The position numbers and the translations under genes are program-made. A model generated the notes under the pieces. The model saw only the letters and a list, made by a program, of their open reading frames with translations, did no database searches and was not told where the DNA came from. From the NCBI GenBank assembly GCA_022843745.1, contig JALHNB010000050.1:1-52118 (forward strand): a stretch of DNA of 52,118 bases. The letters are read 5' to 3'. Below, piece by piece: positions 42,977-51,992 of this stretch; the stretch's first letter is position 1, and every line of letters begins with the position of its first letter. The DNA comes from Anaerolineae bacterium. GTDB taxonomy: Bacteria; Chloroflexota; Anaerolineae; Aggregatilineales; Phototrophicaceae.

Positions 42977-43918
42977 CTATTTTAGCTCACCCACGAACGC
43001 ATCAATCGCGGCGCGGATTTCCGGCACGTGCGTCCCGCCGATCAGATGCGTGCCGCCCTCAATCGTCAGCAAACGTGCGTCGGAGATTGCGCCTGCCGTC
43101 GCCTGCGCCACAGTGTATGGAACGGCGGTATCATTTGTCCCGTGAATGACAAGTGTCGGCACACTCACCTGTTGAGTGAGATTCGGATTCATGTCGTAGA
43201 CCTGCTCGATGTCGTTGATCGTTCCTGTGCGCCAATCGCTGGATGGGATAAATCCTTCCAGCATCTGATCAACTATTCTCCTGTTTTGCGAACTTTGCAA
43301 CTGCGCCGGGTCAATTTTTCCCATCGACAACATTAACGCGCGTGTTCCGAGGCGGAGTATCAGCCAAAGGACGTAATCCGATGACATCAACAGGCGCATC
43401 AGCGGCACCATATGAGCGCCGGGAAGATTGGTCAGAATCGCCGGAGTCACAGCCGAGAGCAGCACGAGCGCCGCGCAGCGATCCGGGTGGCGGACGGCCA
43501 ATTGCAGCGACGACAACCCGCCTGCTGAGATCGCCAGCACTATGGCACGCTCGATGCCGAGATGGTCGAGTAATGTACAGGCAGCGTCAGCCTGATCTTC
43601 CGGCCTGATCCCCGTCGCGAGCGGTGTTAGCCTGTAACCGGGGCGCGAAATGGCGATAATCTTGTAACGTGTCAGGTCGAAAACTTGCGTCAACAGCATC
43701 CCCTGCTCATAACCGCCACCTGCGCCATGTATCACCAGAATGGGCTGCCCGTCTCCGGCGACCTGATATTCCAACTCTCCTGACGGCGATTGAAAAATCT
43801 GGCTTCCGGCACGAAGTCGATCAAGCGCGGCTTTTTTCTCGCGTTGGTAGCGCGGATAGGTATATGCAAAGCCGACTCCAGCGAGAACGGCGGCGAATTT
43901 TAGCAAGCGATGTGTCAT
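42977..43918 (-). CDS. Alpha/beta hydrolase
   Basis: 313 aa with an N-terminal hydrophobic segment (LLKFAAVLAGVGFAYTYP), possibly a membrane anchor. Fold motifs: oxyanion strand PILVIHGAGGGYEQG, nucleophile elbow AISAGGLSS (Ser131, A-x-S-x-G rather than the usual G-x-S-x-G), acid PTLVIHGTNDTAVPYT and His EGGTHLIGGTH. Likely hydrolase with small esters or lactones; substrate unknown. Confidence 0.9.
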   Translation of the reverse strand: MTHRLLKFAAVLAGVGFAYTYPRYQREKKAALDRLRAGSQIFQSPSGELEYQVAGDGQPILVIHGAGGGYEQGMLLTQVFDLTRYKIIAISRPGYRLTPLATGIRPEDQADAACTLLDHLGIERAIVLAISAGGLSSLQLAVRHPDRCAALVLLSAVTPAILTNLPGAHMVPLMRLLMSSDYVLWLILRLGTRALMLSMGKIDPAQLQSSQNRRIVDQMLEGFIPSSDWRTGTINDIEQVYDMNPNLTQQVSVPTLVIHGTNDTAVPYTVAQATAGAISDARLLTIEGGTHLIGGTHVPEIRAAIDAFVGELK

Positions 43919-44118
43919 CGTTGTTGACTCCAGATAACTAAGCTTCTGCTATTTATCATTGAAAAAGTTATTCTAGCATAATCACGGGTTTATGCTCGGA
44001 TTGATTCGTGGTCAGTAACTATCCATAGAAAGACTGCTGAAAGGTAATCGCTTATGCTCAACTCTTCATCTTTGTGTTAGGATACATATTATAAGTACGT
44101 TTTATGGGGGGATTCACA

Positions 44119-46848
44119 ATGTCACGCCATTACTTACTTCCTTTTATGCTCCTCTTCGTCGTAATCATCCCAGTTATATCTGTAACACCGCTCCATGCTG
44201 CGCAGGCGGCAACACTTACAGTGACGAACACGGATGACACGGGATCGGGATCGCTGCGAGACGCAATTTCAAGTGCCTCGGCAGGCGATACCATTGCCTT
44301 TAACATTCCCGGCAGCGGAGTCCAAACGATTATTCCCCAATCTCCGCTCCCTGCCCTTCCCAATTCAGTCATCATTGACGGCTACACCCAACCGGGCAGC
44401 AGCGCCGCAACAGGAAGCACATCTGCAACGGTGCTGATCGAAATTGACGGTGAAGAAGCGGGTAACTCGGCAAACGGTTTGACGTTAACCGATAGTAACA
44501 CCGTGCGCGGCCTGATTATCAATCGTTTTGACAGTTCTGGCATTCAAATTAATGGTGGCACTGACAATGTAATTGAAGGCAACATTATCGGACTGAATGC
44601 CGCAGGTACAGCAGCGCTTGGTAATGGGGCTGTGCAGGGCGGTTTCGGGATATATCTCTTTAATGCTTCCGGCAATACTATCGGTGGAACAACTGCGGCA
44701 GCCCGCAACATCATCTCCGGCAATGGCAACAGCGCCGGATGGAGCGGCGGTATCCTGCTCACGACTGGATCAACCAGTAATCTGATTCAAGGCAATTATA
44801 TCGGCACAGACATCAGCGGTACGCTTGCGCTCGGTAATGTGAGCCAAGGCATCAACGTGGATCATGCCGCAGGGAACACCATCGGTGGCTTAACGGCTGG
44901 CGCACGCAATATTATTTCCGGCAATGATGGCTCGGGCATCAACATTTTTGATACAACGGCCACAAATAACTCCATCCTGGGTAATTATATTGGGACGAAT
45001 GTCACCGGGACGGCAGCACTTGGAAATACCCAGAGCGGCGTGAGTATTTGGGCAGCTCCTAACAACATCATCGGGGGAACAGAACCGGGAGCGCGAAACC
45101 TCATCTCTGGAAATGGCAGCGACGGCATCTCGCTTGGGGGCACATTATCGGGCACACGGGTTCAGGGCAACTATATCGGCACCGATGTCACCGGAAACCT
45201 GGCGCTCGGCAATGGCTACCAGGGGATTTTTATGAGCAACGCAGCCAACAGCATTATTGGAGGGACTGCCGCCGGAGCAGGTAATGTCATTTCTGGCAAC
45301 GATGGCGGCATCATGCTCTTCGACACCTGCGACGGCACAGTGATCCAGGGAAACCTGATCGGCACGAATGCAAGCGGCACGGCGGCGCTCGGCAACTATC
45401 ATATGGGTCTGTGGATCGCGAAGGTGCAGAATCTGCTGATTGGCGGAACCGACCCTGGCGCGAGAAATGTGATTTCCGCGAACGGCAGCACAAACCCATC
45501 TCATTTTGGCTTTGGCGTTTATCTCAACGAAGATTCGCAGAATAACACGGTGCAGGGAAATTACATCGGCACTGACATTACGGGAACGATAGCGATTGGC
45601 AACGCGATTGCTGGTGTCGCGATGATGCGCTCATCGAGCAACCTGATTGGCGGTAATACTGCCGCTGCTCGTAACATTATTTCCGGCAACGCTGTCGGTG
45701 TGGCTATCAGCGGCAACGGCTTACCCGGCGAACCTCTCGAACCCTCCGACGACAATATTATCCGGGGCAATTATATTGGCACGGACGTGACCGGAACGCT
45801 GGCGCTTCCCAATCTGGATGGTGGGATCAATGTCTCAAATGGCTTCGGCAACGGCATTCACAACAACATCATCGGCGGCAGCGGCGCTGGCGAGGGTAAT
45901 GTGATCTCCGGCAATGGAAACGCGGGCATTATCATCGACAATGGTGCCGTCGGTACACAGATTCAGGGTAACACCATCGGGACGGATGCCACAGGGACGC
46001 TCAATCTTGGCAATGACCTCAGGGGTGTCATCATACAAGACTCTCCAGAAACTACGATTGGCGGGACGACGACCAGCGCCAGAAATGTGATCGCCAACAA
46101 CGACAGAGGCATCGTGATTGTTGGAAATGACGCAACGGGAAACCAAATCCTGGGCAATTCGATTTTTTCCAATGCCGAGGTGGGCATTGATCTCGATTAT
46201 GATGGAATCAGCGACAATGATCCTGACGACGCGGACACAGGCCCCAATAACCTGCAAAATTATCCGGTACTGTCGAACGCGAAAGCAACCAGCACAACGA
46301 TTCAAGTCAACGGGACGATGAATGCTGGGGCGGGCATCAGCTACCGCCTAGAGTTCTTTGCTAATCCACAATGCAGCCCATCTGGTAATGGCGAAGGTAA
46401 AACCTATCTCGGATTTGCCAATGTGGTGACCAATGGTAATGGTGATGCTGCATTCACGAAAATGTTCACTGCCAGCGTTCCAGTCGACCAATTCATTTCG
46501 GCAACTGCCACAGACCCCGATGATAATACATCCGAATTTTCAGCGTGTGTAGCGGTAATGGAGCTGTCTCCACCTGATGCTGCCCCCGCTCGAAATTTCT
46601 CGCAAACTGTTGATGTGACTGTATCGTGGTCAGGCATTTCATGGGCGGTCAGCTATATCGTCCAATGGGACGACAACAGCGCATTCAACAGCCCCATCTC
46701 CCTTCCGACCATTGCGGAGTCAGAGCGGTCTGCGGTCATCACGGTGCCGGGTGATGGAGTCTACTATTGGCGTGTCCGTGCGCAGACTGACCCGGATACG
46801 ACCACAGCGTGGAGTGCTAAGGAGTCGTTCACCGTCGCTGTGCCGTGA
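44119..46848 (+). CDS. Secreted right-handed beta-helix protein with C-terminal Fn3-like domain
   Basis: 909 aa from the ATG at 44119, where GGGGGGA precedes; the upstream ATG at 44104 is also possible. Signal peptide (LLPFMLLFVVIIPVISVTPL then HAAQA). CSLREA-like start LTVTNTDDTGSGSLRDAISS and many near-regular beta-helix turns of NTIGGTTAAARNIISGN / IQGNYIGTDITGTLALGN type, up to about residue 700. A spacer domain (LEFFANPQCSPSGNGE) leads to a Fn3/cadherin-like C-terminal domain with SPPDAAPARNFSQTVDVTVS and YYWRVRAQTD. Probably an adhesin, matrix or polysaccharide-acting surface protein; no lyase active site seen. Its last domain resembles the TolB-like protein's end. Confidence 0.9.
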   Translation: MSRHYLLPFMLLFVVIIPVISVTPLHAAQAATLTVTNTDDTGSGSLRDAISSASAGDTIAFNIPGSGVQTIIPQSPLPALPNSVIIDGYTQPGSSAATGSTSATVLIEIDGEEAGNSANGLTLTDSNTVRGLIINRFDSSGIQINGGTDNVIEGNIIGLNAAGTAALGNGAVQGGFGIYLFNASGNTIGGTTAAARNIISGNGNSAGWSGGILLTTGSTSNLIQGNYIGTDISGTLALGNVSQGINVDHAAGNTIGGLTAGARNIISGNDGSGINIFDTTATNNSILGNYIGTNVTGTAALGNTQSGVSIWAAPNNIIGGTEPGARNLISGNGSDGISLGGTLSGTRVQGNYIGTDVTGNLALGNGYQGIFMSNAANSIIGGTAAGAGNVISGNDGGIMLFDTCDGTVIQGNLIGTNASGTAALGNYHMGLWIAKVQNLLIGGTDPGARNVISANGSTNPSHFGFGVYLNEDSQNNTVQGNYIGTDITGTIAIGNAIAGVAMMRSSSNLIGGNTAAARNIISGNAVGVAISGNGLPGEPLEPSDDNIIRGNYIGTDVTGTLALPNLDGGINVSNGFGNGIHNNIIGGSGAGEGNVISGNGNAGIIIDNGAVGTQIQGNTIGTDATGTLNLGNDLRGVIIQDSPETTIGGTTTSARNVIANNDRGIVIVGNDATGNQILGNSIFSNAEVGIDLDYDGISDNDPDDADTGPNNLQNYPVLSNAKATSTTIQVNGTMNAGAGISYRLEFFANPQCSPSGNGEGKTYLGFANVVTNGNGDAAFTKMFTASVPVDQFISATATDPDDNTSEFSACVAVMELSPPDAAPARNFSQTVDVTVSWSGISWAVSYIVQWDDNSAFNSPISLPTIAESERSAVITVPGDGVYYWRVRAQTDPDTTTAWSAKESFTVAVP

Positions 46849-46908
46849 AAGCGCTCGTCTGCGAAGTTACCTTGTCTACTAATTCTCACGGGAAGGTTTT
46901 GGGGATAT

Positions 46909-46962
46909 AACCCCTCCCCCTATCCCCCTCCCCATTTCGCAGGCTCATGGAGAGGGGAAAAG
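46909..46962. repeat. Family A repeat, CTCCCCATTTCGCAGG subtype
   Basis: CCCCTCCCCCTATCCCCCTC then CCCATTTCGCAGGCTCATGG then AGAGGGGAAAAGG. Lies between the beta-helix and terminase small-subunit genes. Confidence 0.85.
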
Positions 46963-47112
46963 GCTGAGAACGGGTTTCGATAGGCAACCTGACATCACAC
47001 TGGAGTTTGAAATGCCGCCGATACAGTTGGGGGCTTGACAGGACTCGTATAATAAGAATAGAACTAATGTTCATATTTTCCGGGAGGACGACCACCCAAC
47101 AACGGAGACGAT

Positions 47113-47490
47113 ATGCCATCCCCACCCAAACAGCCCGAAGAATGGGCGCTAAAATTTATCGCCTCGCTCCGCACAATGCCCATCGTGAGTCACGCCTGCG
47201 ATGAAGCGGGTATCACGCCTTCAAAAGCCTATCACCAGCGGAAGAAAGCCAAATGGTTCGCTGAAGCGTGGGATGAAGCAATCGAAGAAGGCATCGACCA
47301 CCTTGAACAGGCCGCATGGCAGGCCGCCCAGGACGGAGATCGCCAGCTTCTGATGTTTCTGCTCAAGGCGCTGCGCCCGTCCAAATATCGCGAAAACCGC
47401 CGTACACGCACCAACGGTGACGACAAAAATGACAAAATCGAAATCGTACTGACGCGAGTCCCGGCGCGTGAAGATGAGTCAGGGGAATAA
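47113..47490 (+). CDS. Phage-type terminase small subunit
   Basis: 125 aa. GGAG 5 bases before the ATG. Helical N-terminal DNA-binding segment (EEWALKFIASLRTMPIVSHA, CDEAGITPSKAYHQRKKAKW) of the helix-turn-helix type found in small terminase subunits, then WDEAIEEGIDHLEQAAWQAA and LLMFLLKALRPSKYRENRRT, a typical phrase of this family. In phages it recognises the packaging site and stimulates the large subunit, encoded next. No other phage structural gene is nearby. Confidence 0.85.
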   Translation: MPSPPKQPEEWALKFIASLRTMPIVSHACDEAGITPSKAYHQRKKAKWFAEAWDEAIEEGIDHLEQAAWQAAQDGDRQLLMFLLKALRPSKYRENRRTRTNGDDKNDKIEIVLTRVPAREDESGE

Positions 47491-47492
47491 AT

Positions 47493-47586
47493 ACACAACG
47501 CAGAGGCGCAGGGTGGCATGAGGCGTAGAGAAGTTTTTTAAATTTTCTCTGCACCTTTGTTTCTTTGCGTCCCTGCATTGTGTTTT
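47493..47586. repeat. Long imperfect hairpin between the terminase genes
   Basis: Left arm 47493-47532 (ACACAACGCAGAGGCGCAGG ... GTAGAGAAG) pairs imperfectly with right arm 47543-47586 (CTCTGCACCTTTGTTTCTTT, GCGTCCCTGCATTGTGTT) across an A/T loop TTTTTTAAATTT. It ends three bases before the large-subunit ATG, so it would mask translation initiation or be a terminator-like stem in RNA. Confidence 0.7.
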
Positions 47587-47589
47587 ACA

Positions 47590-48960
47590 ATGACGAAAAT
47601 CGACATCAAACTCTATGACGCGCAGGACGATTTTGTGAACGATCCACGTCGGTTTTCCTGTTTCATCGGCGGCGTAGGATCGGGCAAGACGGTAGCGGGC
47701 GCTGCACGGGCGATCTCAGCCGCTATGGGCGATATAAACGGCGCGAAAATCAAAACGCCCAACACGGGCATGATTACTGCGCCGACCTACAATATCCTGC
47801 GTGACGCGACGATCCCGACCTTTCGCGAACTGGCGGGCGACCTCATCGTCAAAATGAACACGTCAAATCCGATCAAAGCCCTCCTGAGCAATGGCAGCGA
47901 AATTTACTTTCGCAGCGCTCACAACCCGGAGAACCTACGCGGCCCGTCGATCTCGTGGTGGTGGGGCGATGAAGCGGCGCTCTATGGTCGTAAAACCTGG
48001 CACATCATGATCGGGCGCTTACGTCAATTTGGTAAGCCGGGATACGCCTGGCTTACCACCACGCCCAAAGGTCGCAACTGGATTTACCAGGAATTTTTGG
48101 GCAAGGAACGCGCCAATTACACCCTATTTAAAGCAGCTACCCGCCAGAATCCGTTTATCGACCTCGAATATTAGGAATTTCTGCGCGAAAGCTACAGCGG
48201 CGATTTTGCCCGGCAGGAACTCGATGGCGATTTTGTGGCCTACGAGGGACTCATCTACTGGGAATTTGATCGCGCTGAACACGTTATCACCCCCGCACCA
48301 CTCGCACTATCCCCACAGGATGCCCCTTCATCCAACCCCTCCCCTTCGCCCCTCCCCTTGAAAGGAGAGGGGTTGGGGGTGCGGTTAATTTCGCATAAAA
48401 AGTTGAGTAGTGAGCGTCCGTTTGCATTGGTCGTCGCAGGCGTCGATTGGGGGTATGCCAACCCCGGCGTGATCGTCGTTTATGGTGTCGATGGTGACGG
48501 CGTGATGTACGGACTACACGAAGAATATGCCCGCCGCCGCCATGTTGGTGAATGGGCAGAGATCGCGCAGCAGCTTCGCAATGAATACGAAATCGACCTC
48601 TTTTTCTGCGACCCCAGCGAGCCGGAATTTATCGCACAATTTCAACGCGCAGGCTGCAACGCGATTGCCGCTAACAACGATGTGATCGCCGGAATCCATG
48701 CCGTCAAAAATCGTCTCGCGCGTGGAAAAAATCTCAGTCCGCGCCTGCTGCTCACGCCGGATTTTGTGCAAACAGCGCTGGAATTTGAGCAATATGAATG
48801 GATGAGCAACCGCGAAGGCTTGCAGGACAGGCCGAAAAAAGCGCACGATCACGCGCTGGATGCGACTCGCTACGCCTGTGTTGGCGTTGATTCGCAGTTC
48901 GGTGGCGAGGTTGCGGGTGCGATGTTTGATGCTGAAAGCGTGATGATCGGGGGGTATTAG
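47590..48960 (+). pseudogene. Terminase large subunit, in-frame amber codon and repeat insert
   Basis: One frame of 457 codons from the ATG at 47590. ATPase part: Walker A CFIGGVGSGKTVAGAARAIS, Walker B ISWWWGDEAALYGRK, and LTTTPKGRNWIYQEFLG. A single TAG at 48172-48174 interrupts LEY-stop-EFLRESYSGDFARQELDG, a well-conserved segment. The RNase H-like nuclease follows: VVAGVDWGYANPGVIVVYGV (Asp), DLFFCDPSEPEFIA (Asp) and KKAHDHALDATRYACV (His/Asp). Residues of about 245-265 (SNPSPSPLPLKGEGLGVR) come from a family A repeat. All active-site residues survive, so the loss is recent, a read error, or the amber is read through. Confidence 0.8.
48331..48386. repeat. Family A repeat inside the terminase gene (in frame)
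   Basis: TCCAACCCCTCCCCTTCGCC then CCTCCCCTTGAAAGGAGAGG then GGTTGGGGGTGCGG. Encodes SNPSPSPLPLKGEGLGVR between the ATPase and nuclease domains, without a frameshift. Confidence 0.88.
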
Positions 48961-49000
48961 GCGGTGGAAGTAGCGGGCATTGTAATCATGCCAGCATATA

Positions 49001-49024
49001 AGGGCGCACGCCATGCGCCCCTAC
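49001..49024. repeat. Family B palindrome
   Basis: AGGGCGCACGCCATGCGCCC followed by CTAC, between the terminase and the convergent TolB-like gene; a second CGCCCCTACA end lies at about 49048. Confidence 0.75.
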
Positions 49025-49062
49025 ATAAACGTATCCAATACCTGCTGCCGCCCCTACAAAGT

Positions 49063-50619
49063 TCACTCGGCTTCGACTTCAAAGGTTTGGACGGCGCTCC
49101 AACTGCCCCACACATCGGCGGCATCGCGGGCGCGGACACGCCAATAATAGGTGTCGTTTTCCAGCGTGGTCAGGTCGTATTCCAGAATGCCAACCGCAGC
49201 GTAATAGCTGGTCGCTGAAACGAAAGCGGCATTATCCGCGACCTGGATTTCGTATTCCTCCGCCCATGAGATCGCATTCCAGGTGAGCGTGACAGGTAGC
49301 GCGTCAAAATAATCCGGCTCTGGCACAGCATTGAAGGGACTGGCATTCGGCAGGAAAATATTCGATGCCAGATAGAGTGTGTCAAAACTGCCGCCATCGA
49401 CCAGTTCCGCGCTTGAGTAAAAGACAATAGACCCTCCATCCGGGCTGATGTCGGGAGAATTCGCGCCAGAAGTTGGCTGGCCTCCCGCCTCGGTCAGGTT
49501 GACCTGGGTGGTCAGGTTCGCTTGCAGGTCACGCACGAAAATATCGGTTGTGGAGGCGTTATTGGGTGAAACGAGATTAGACGACATCGAAGAAAACGCG
49601 ACAAAACGACCATCATCGGTGATCGTCGCGGCGCTGCTGACACCGTTACCATCGTCAAGGCCATCCGGTGTAACGCTTATCAGTGTGTTCTGCTCGAGTT
49701 GCATGTCACGAATGATGATTTGAGTCGCGCCTGTTGCGAATGATACCAGATTGCCAGCCTGCGACTGGAAGGCCACATAGCGCCCGTCTGAAGTGGTAGA
49801 GGCGTAGGTGCTGGGGCCATTACCTTGAACACTTGCGTTGGAAACACTGACGCGGACAATTTCGGCAGACTGCATATCGCGACGAAATACGTCTATCGTA
49901 TTATTGGTATCGCCTGTCACCAGATTATTGGCGTTCGAATGGAAGTAGATGTAGCGTCCATCATCGCTGATAACAGGTGCTTCGGCACGATTATTTCCTG
50001 GTGTGCCCCCGACTGCATTGACCAACGCAAACTGGTTCGTCTGAAGATCATAGCGGAAAATGTCCTCCTGGTTGTTGCTATCCCCAGTAACCAGATTGTT
50101 GGTATCGGACGTAAACACGATGTAGCGGCCATCAGGTGTAATGTCAGGCGGATCATTATTGAGGTAATCTGCCGGAGCGACAAAAAATGTGGTGCCTGTT
50201 TCAAGATCGCGCACGAATAAATCGGATGTTGAAGGCGTATCACCGCCATAGAAATTACTTGCGAACGAGAAAAATACGACATAACGCCCATTCCCGCTGA
50301 TCGTCGGCAGATAACTGTTGCCGACACCCGGTGCGCCCGTGTTCGACGCGCTGACGAGAATGGTCTGGTTGGTGGCGCGGTCACGCACATAGATGTCCTT
50401 ATACGAGATCGTATCGGATGGGGTGAGTCGCTGGGTGGACTCAAATGCAATCCGCCGTCCGTCATCGCTCACGGAAGGCTCGAAGCCGCGTCCCAACGTG
50501 GCGTTCTGATAGAGGCTGATGATCTCGATGCGGAAATCGCCCGCGTGAAGTGTGCCGACGAGAGTCAAGGATATTCCGACGAGAATCAAGCGAGAAATAT
50601 GGCGGCGCAGGAGTGGCAT
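49063..50619 (-). CDS. Secreted TolB-like/WD40-like beta-propeller with C-terminal Fn3-like domain
   Basis: 518 aa. N-terminal signal-like segment (LILVGISLTLVGTLHAGDFR). Propeller built of PD40/TolB-type blades: FEPSVSDDGRRIAFESTQRL, YLPTISGNGRYVVFFSFASN, PPDITPDGRYIVFTSDTNNL and similar, each followed by DIF.RDL. The last 90 residues (LPVTLTWNAISWAEEYEIQV, YYWRVRARDAADVWGSWSAV) form a Fn3-like domain resembling the beta-helix protein's end. Probably extracellular; no catalytic domain. Confidence 0.88.
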   Translation of the reverse strand: MPLLRRHISRLILVGISLTLVGTLHAGDFRIEIISLYQNATLGRGFEPSVSDDGRRIAFESTQRLTPSDTISYKDIYVRDRATNQTILVSASNTGAPGVGNSYLPTISGNGRYVVFFSFASNFYGGDTPSTSDLFVRDLETGTTFFVAPADYLNNDPPDITPDGRYIVFTSDTNNLVTGDSNNQEDIFRYDLQTNQFALVNAVGGTPGNNRAEAPVISDDGRYIYFHSNANNLVTGDTNNTIDVFRRDMQSAEIVRVSVSNASVQGNGPSTYASTTSDGRYVAFQSQAGNLVSFATGATQIIIRDMQLEQNTLISVTPDGLDDGNGVSSAATITDDGRFVAFSSMSSNLVSPNNASTTDIFVRDLQANLTTQVNLTEAGGQPTSGANSPDISPDGGSIVFYSSAELVDGGSFDTLYLASNIFLPNASPFNAVPEPDYFDALPVTLTWNAISWAEEYEIQVADNAAFVSATSYYAAVGILEYDLTTLENDTYYWRVRARDAADVWGSWSAVQTFEVEAE

Positions 50620-50693
50620 GTCGATTCTTTCGTTGTAGGGACGCGATTAAATATTCTGAGATTTCTGCCGATTTTGTAGGATTGCAGCGAATT

Positions 50694-50746
50694 CAACCCC
50701 GCCCCCGACCCCTCCCCATTTCGCAAGCTCATGGAGAGGGGAGCAA
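50694..50746. repeat. Family A repeat, CTCCCCATTTCGCAAG subtype
   Basis: CCCCGCCCCCGACCCCTCCC then CATTTCGCAAGCTCATGGAG then AGGGGAGCAAC. Between the PhyH and TolB-like genes, both minus strand. Confidence 0.85.
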
Positions 50747-50770
50747 CAACCCTCATACCCGCCCCAAATA

Positions 50771-51532
50771 TCAGACCAGTTGCGGCTCTTTCCAGATGGG
50801 CGCTTCGTTGGTGAGAATCTCGCGCTGAAGCGGTGAGACGGATTCCAGCGTTTTCGAGTATGGCGTATACCCAGGCCAGGGGCCAGCATCGCGGCGACCA
50901 AAATTGACGATCATGGTTTTGCGCGTTTTGTCCGAGGTGTTAGGCCGTCCGTTGTGGAGCAGTGCCTCGTTGAAAATAATGATGTCGCCGGTTTTCACGT
51001 CATCGAAAATGTGCTGCGCGGGCTGATCCATGCGCTTCATATCGACCTCAAACTGCGCACGATGTGAGCCGGGGATGACGACAAATTCGCCGCCGCCAGG
51101 GCCGACATCGGTCATGCAGTAGAAAATTTTGACCATCGGGCAGATAAATTTGCCCTCGACCACATGGCCTGTCGGGTGCGCCTGGACACCGCGATGCCAA
51201 CCGCCGCCTTTATAGCCGGGATAGGTGTAGTACAGGTCGTTGTCGATATGGCGATAATCTTCGCCCAGAAACTCGTCCAGAAACGGCTTCGTGACGGGAT
51301 GATCGAGAAAGACCGCAAAGCGCGTATCCAGATCCATCACGCGCGAGACGGGACGGTTGAGCTGGTGCTTCAGGTTATCGGGGTTATCGACATTGAGCGC
51401 ATTCAGATCGGCATCCTGCGCTTCGTTCATCCAGCGCGTATATTCAGCAACTTCGTCGGCGGTCAACGCACCGCGCAGGTGCAGATAGCCCTGCACGTCA
51501 AAAGCGAATCGTAAATCATCGGAAATGGACAT
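50771..51532 (-). CDS. Phytanoyl-CoA dioxygenase (PhyH) family protein, fourth copy
   Basis: 253 aa from the ATG at 51532, with GGAG about 8 bases upstream; a longer open frame starts at 51571. Metal triad: GGGWHRGVQAH is in the first-His position (His, with Arg-Gly in place of the Asp of HxD) and the distal His is in LLHNGRPNTSDKTRKTMIVN, which also holds the 2-oxoglutarate Arg. FVVIPGSHRAQFE is the standard PhyH strand. The missing HxD Asp resembles halogenase-like or inactive members and deserves attention. Confidence 0.85.
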   Translation of the reverse strand: MSISDDLRFAFDVQGYLHLRGALTADEVAEYTRWMNEAQDADLNALNVDNPDNLKHQLNRPVSRVMDLDTRFAVFLDHPVTKPFLDEFLGEDYRHIDNDLYYTYPGYKGGGWHRGVQAHPTGHVVEGKFICPMVKIFYCMTDVGPGGGEFVVIPGSHRAQFEVDMKRMDQPAQHIFDDVKTGDIIIFNEALLHNGRPNTSDKTRKTMIVNFGRRDAGPWPGYTPYSKTLESVSPLQREILTNEAPIWKEPQLV

Positions 51533-51611
51533 CTTAGAAACTCCAAAAATCGACCAAACTTCGCGAATCAATTGATCTTATTTTATCAAAGATACGGAAA
51601 ACTGTCCGCTG

Positions 51612-51992
51612 TTATTGCTTGATTACGAGCGTTTCGTCCTTGGTTGCGAGAAATTCCAGTGCCTGATCTGTCGTCTTGAATGCGCGGTAACGGGCGGTAA
51701 TGACCTGCATGACGATGCTGCTAAAGGCCTGAAGCAGCGCCGGGCCGCCCACAGTCGCCGCCCAACCGATTTTGGGATGCTTCCAGGAAAAAATGCTTCT
51801 CAGCGGAACAACATTCGTCGGAAATTTCTTCACCTTGCTGAAATCAATGATCAGGTGGACGGGCGCGATTCCGTCATCCAGGTAGGTCATCAATTCGGCG
51901 GCATAAATTTTAATCTCGTCGATTGTGACTTCGCCTTCCAACACGGCGGAAACGATCCGTTTGTCCTCATACCAACTAATTTTATATGCCAT
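51612..51992 (-). CDS. STAS/SpoIIAA-like protein
   Basis: 126 aa. Single alpha/beta domain with ISWYEDKRIVSAVLEGEVTI, VHLIIDFSKVKKFPTNVVPL and TTDQALEFLATKD, resembling SpoIIAA-like (STAS-like) proteins. The conserved phosphorylatable Ser position of anti-anti-sigma factors is not obvious. No partner kinase nearby. The 126 bp to the window end hold no visible gene. Confidence 0.7.
   Translation of the reverse strand: MAYKISWYEDKRIVSAVLEGEVTIDEIKIYAAELMTYLDDGIAPVHLIIDFSKVKKFPTNVVPLRSIFSWKHPKIGWAATVGGPALLQAFSSIVMQVITARYRAFKTTDQALEFLATKDETLVIKQ

Noticed and set aside
47035-47053. Strong sigma-70 promoter (TTGACA and TATAAT) before the terminase small subunit
   Set aside because: The two hexamers are only 7 bp apart, not about 17, so they are not a standard promoter pair.
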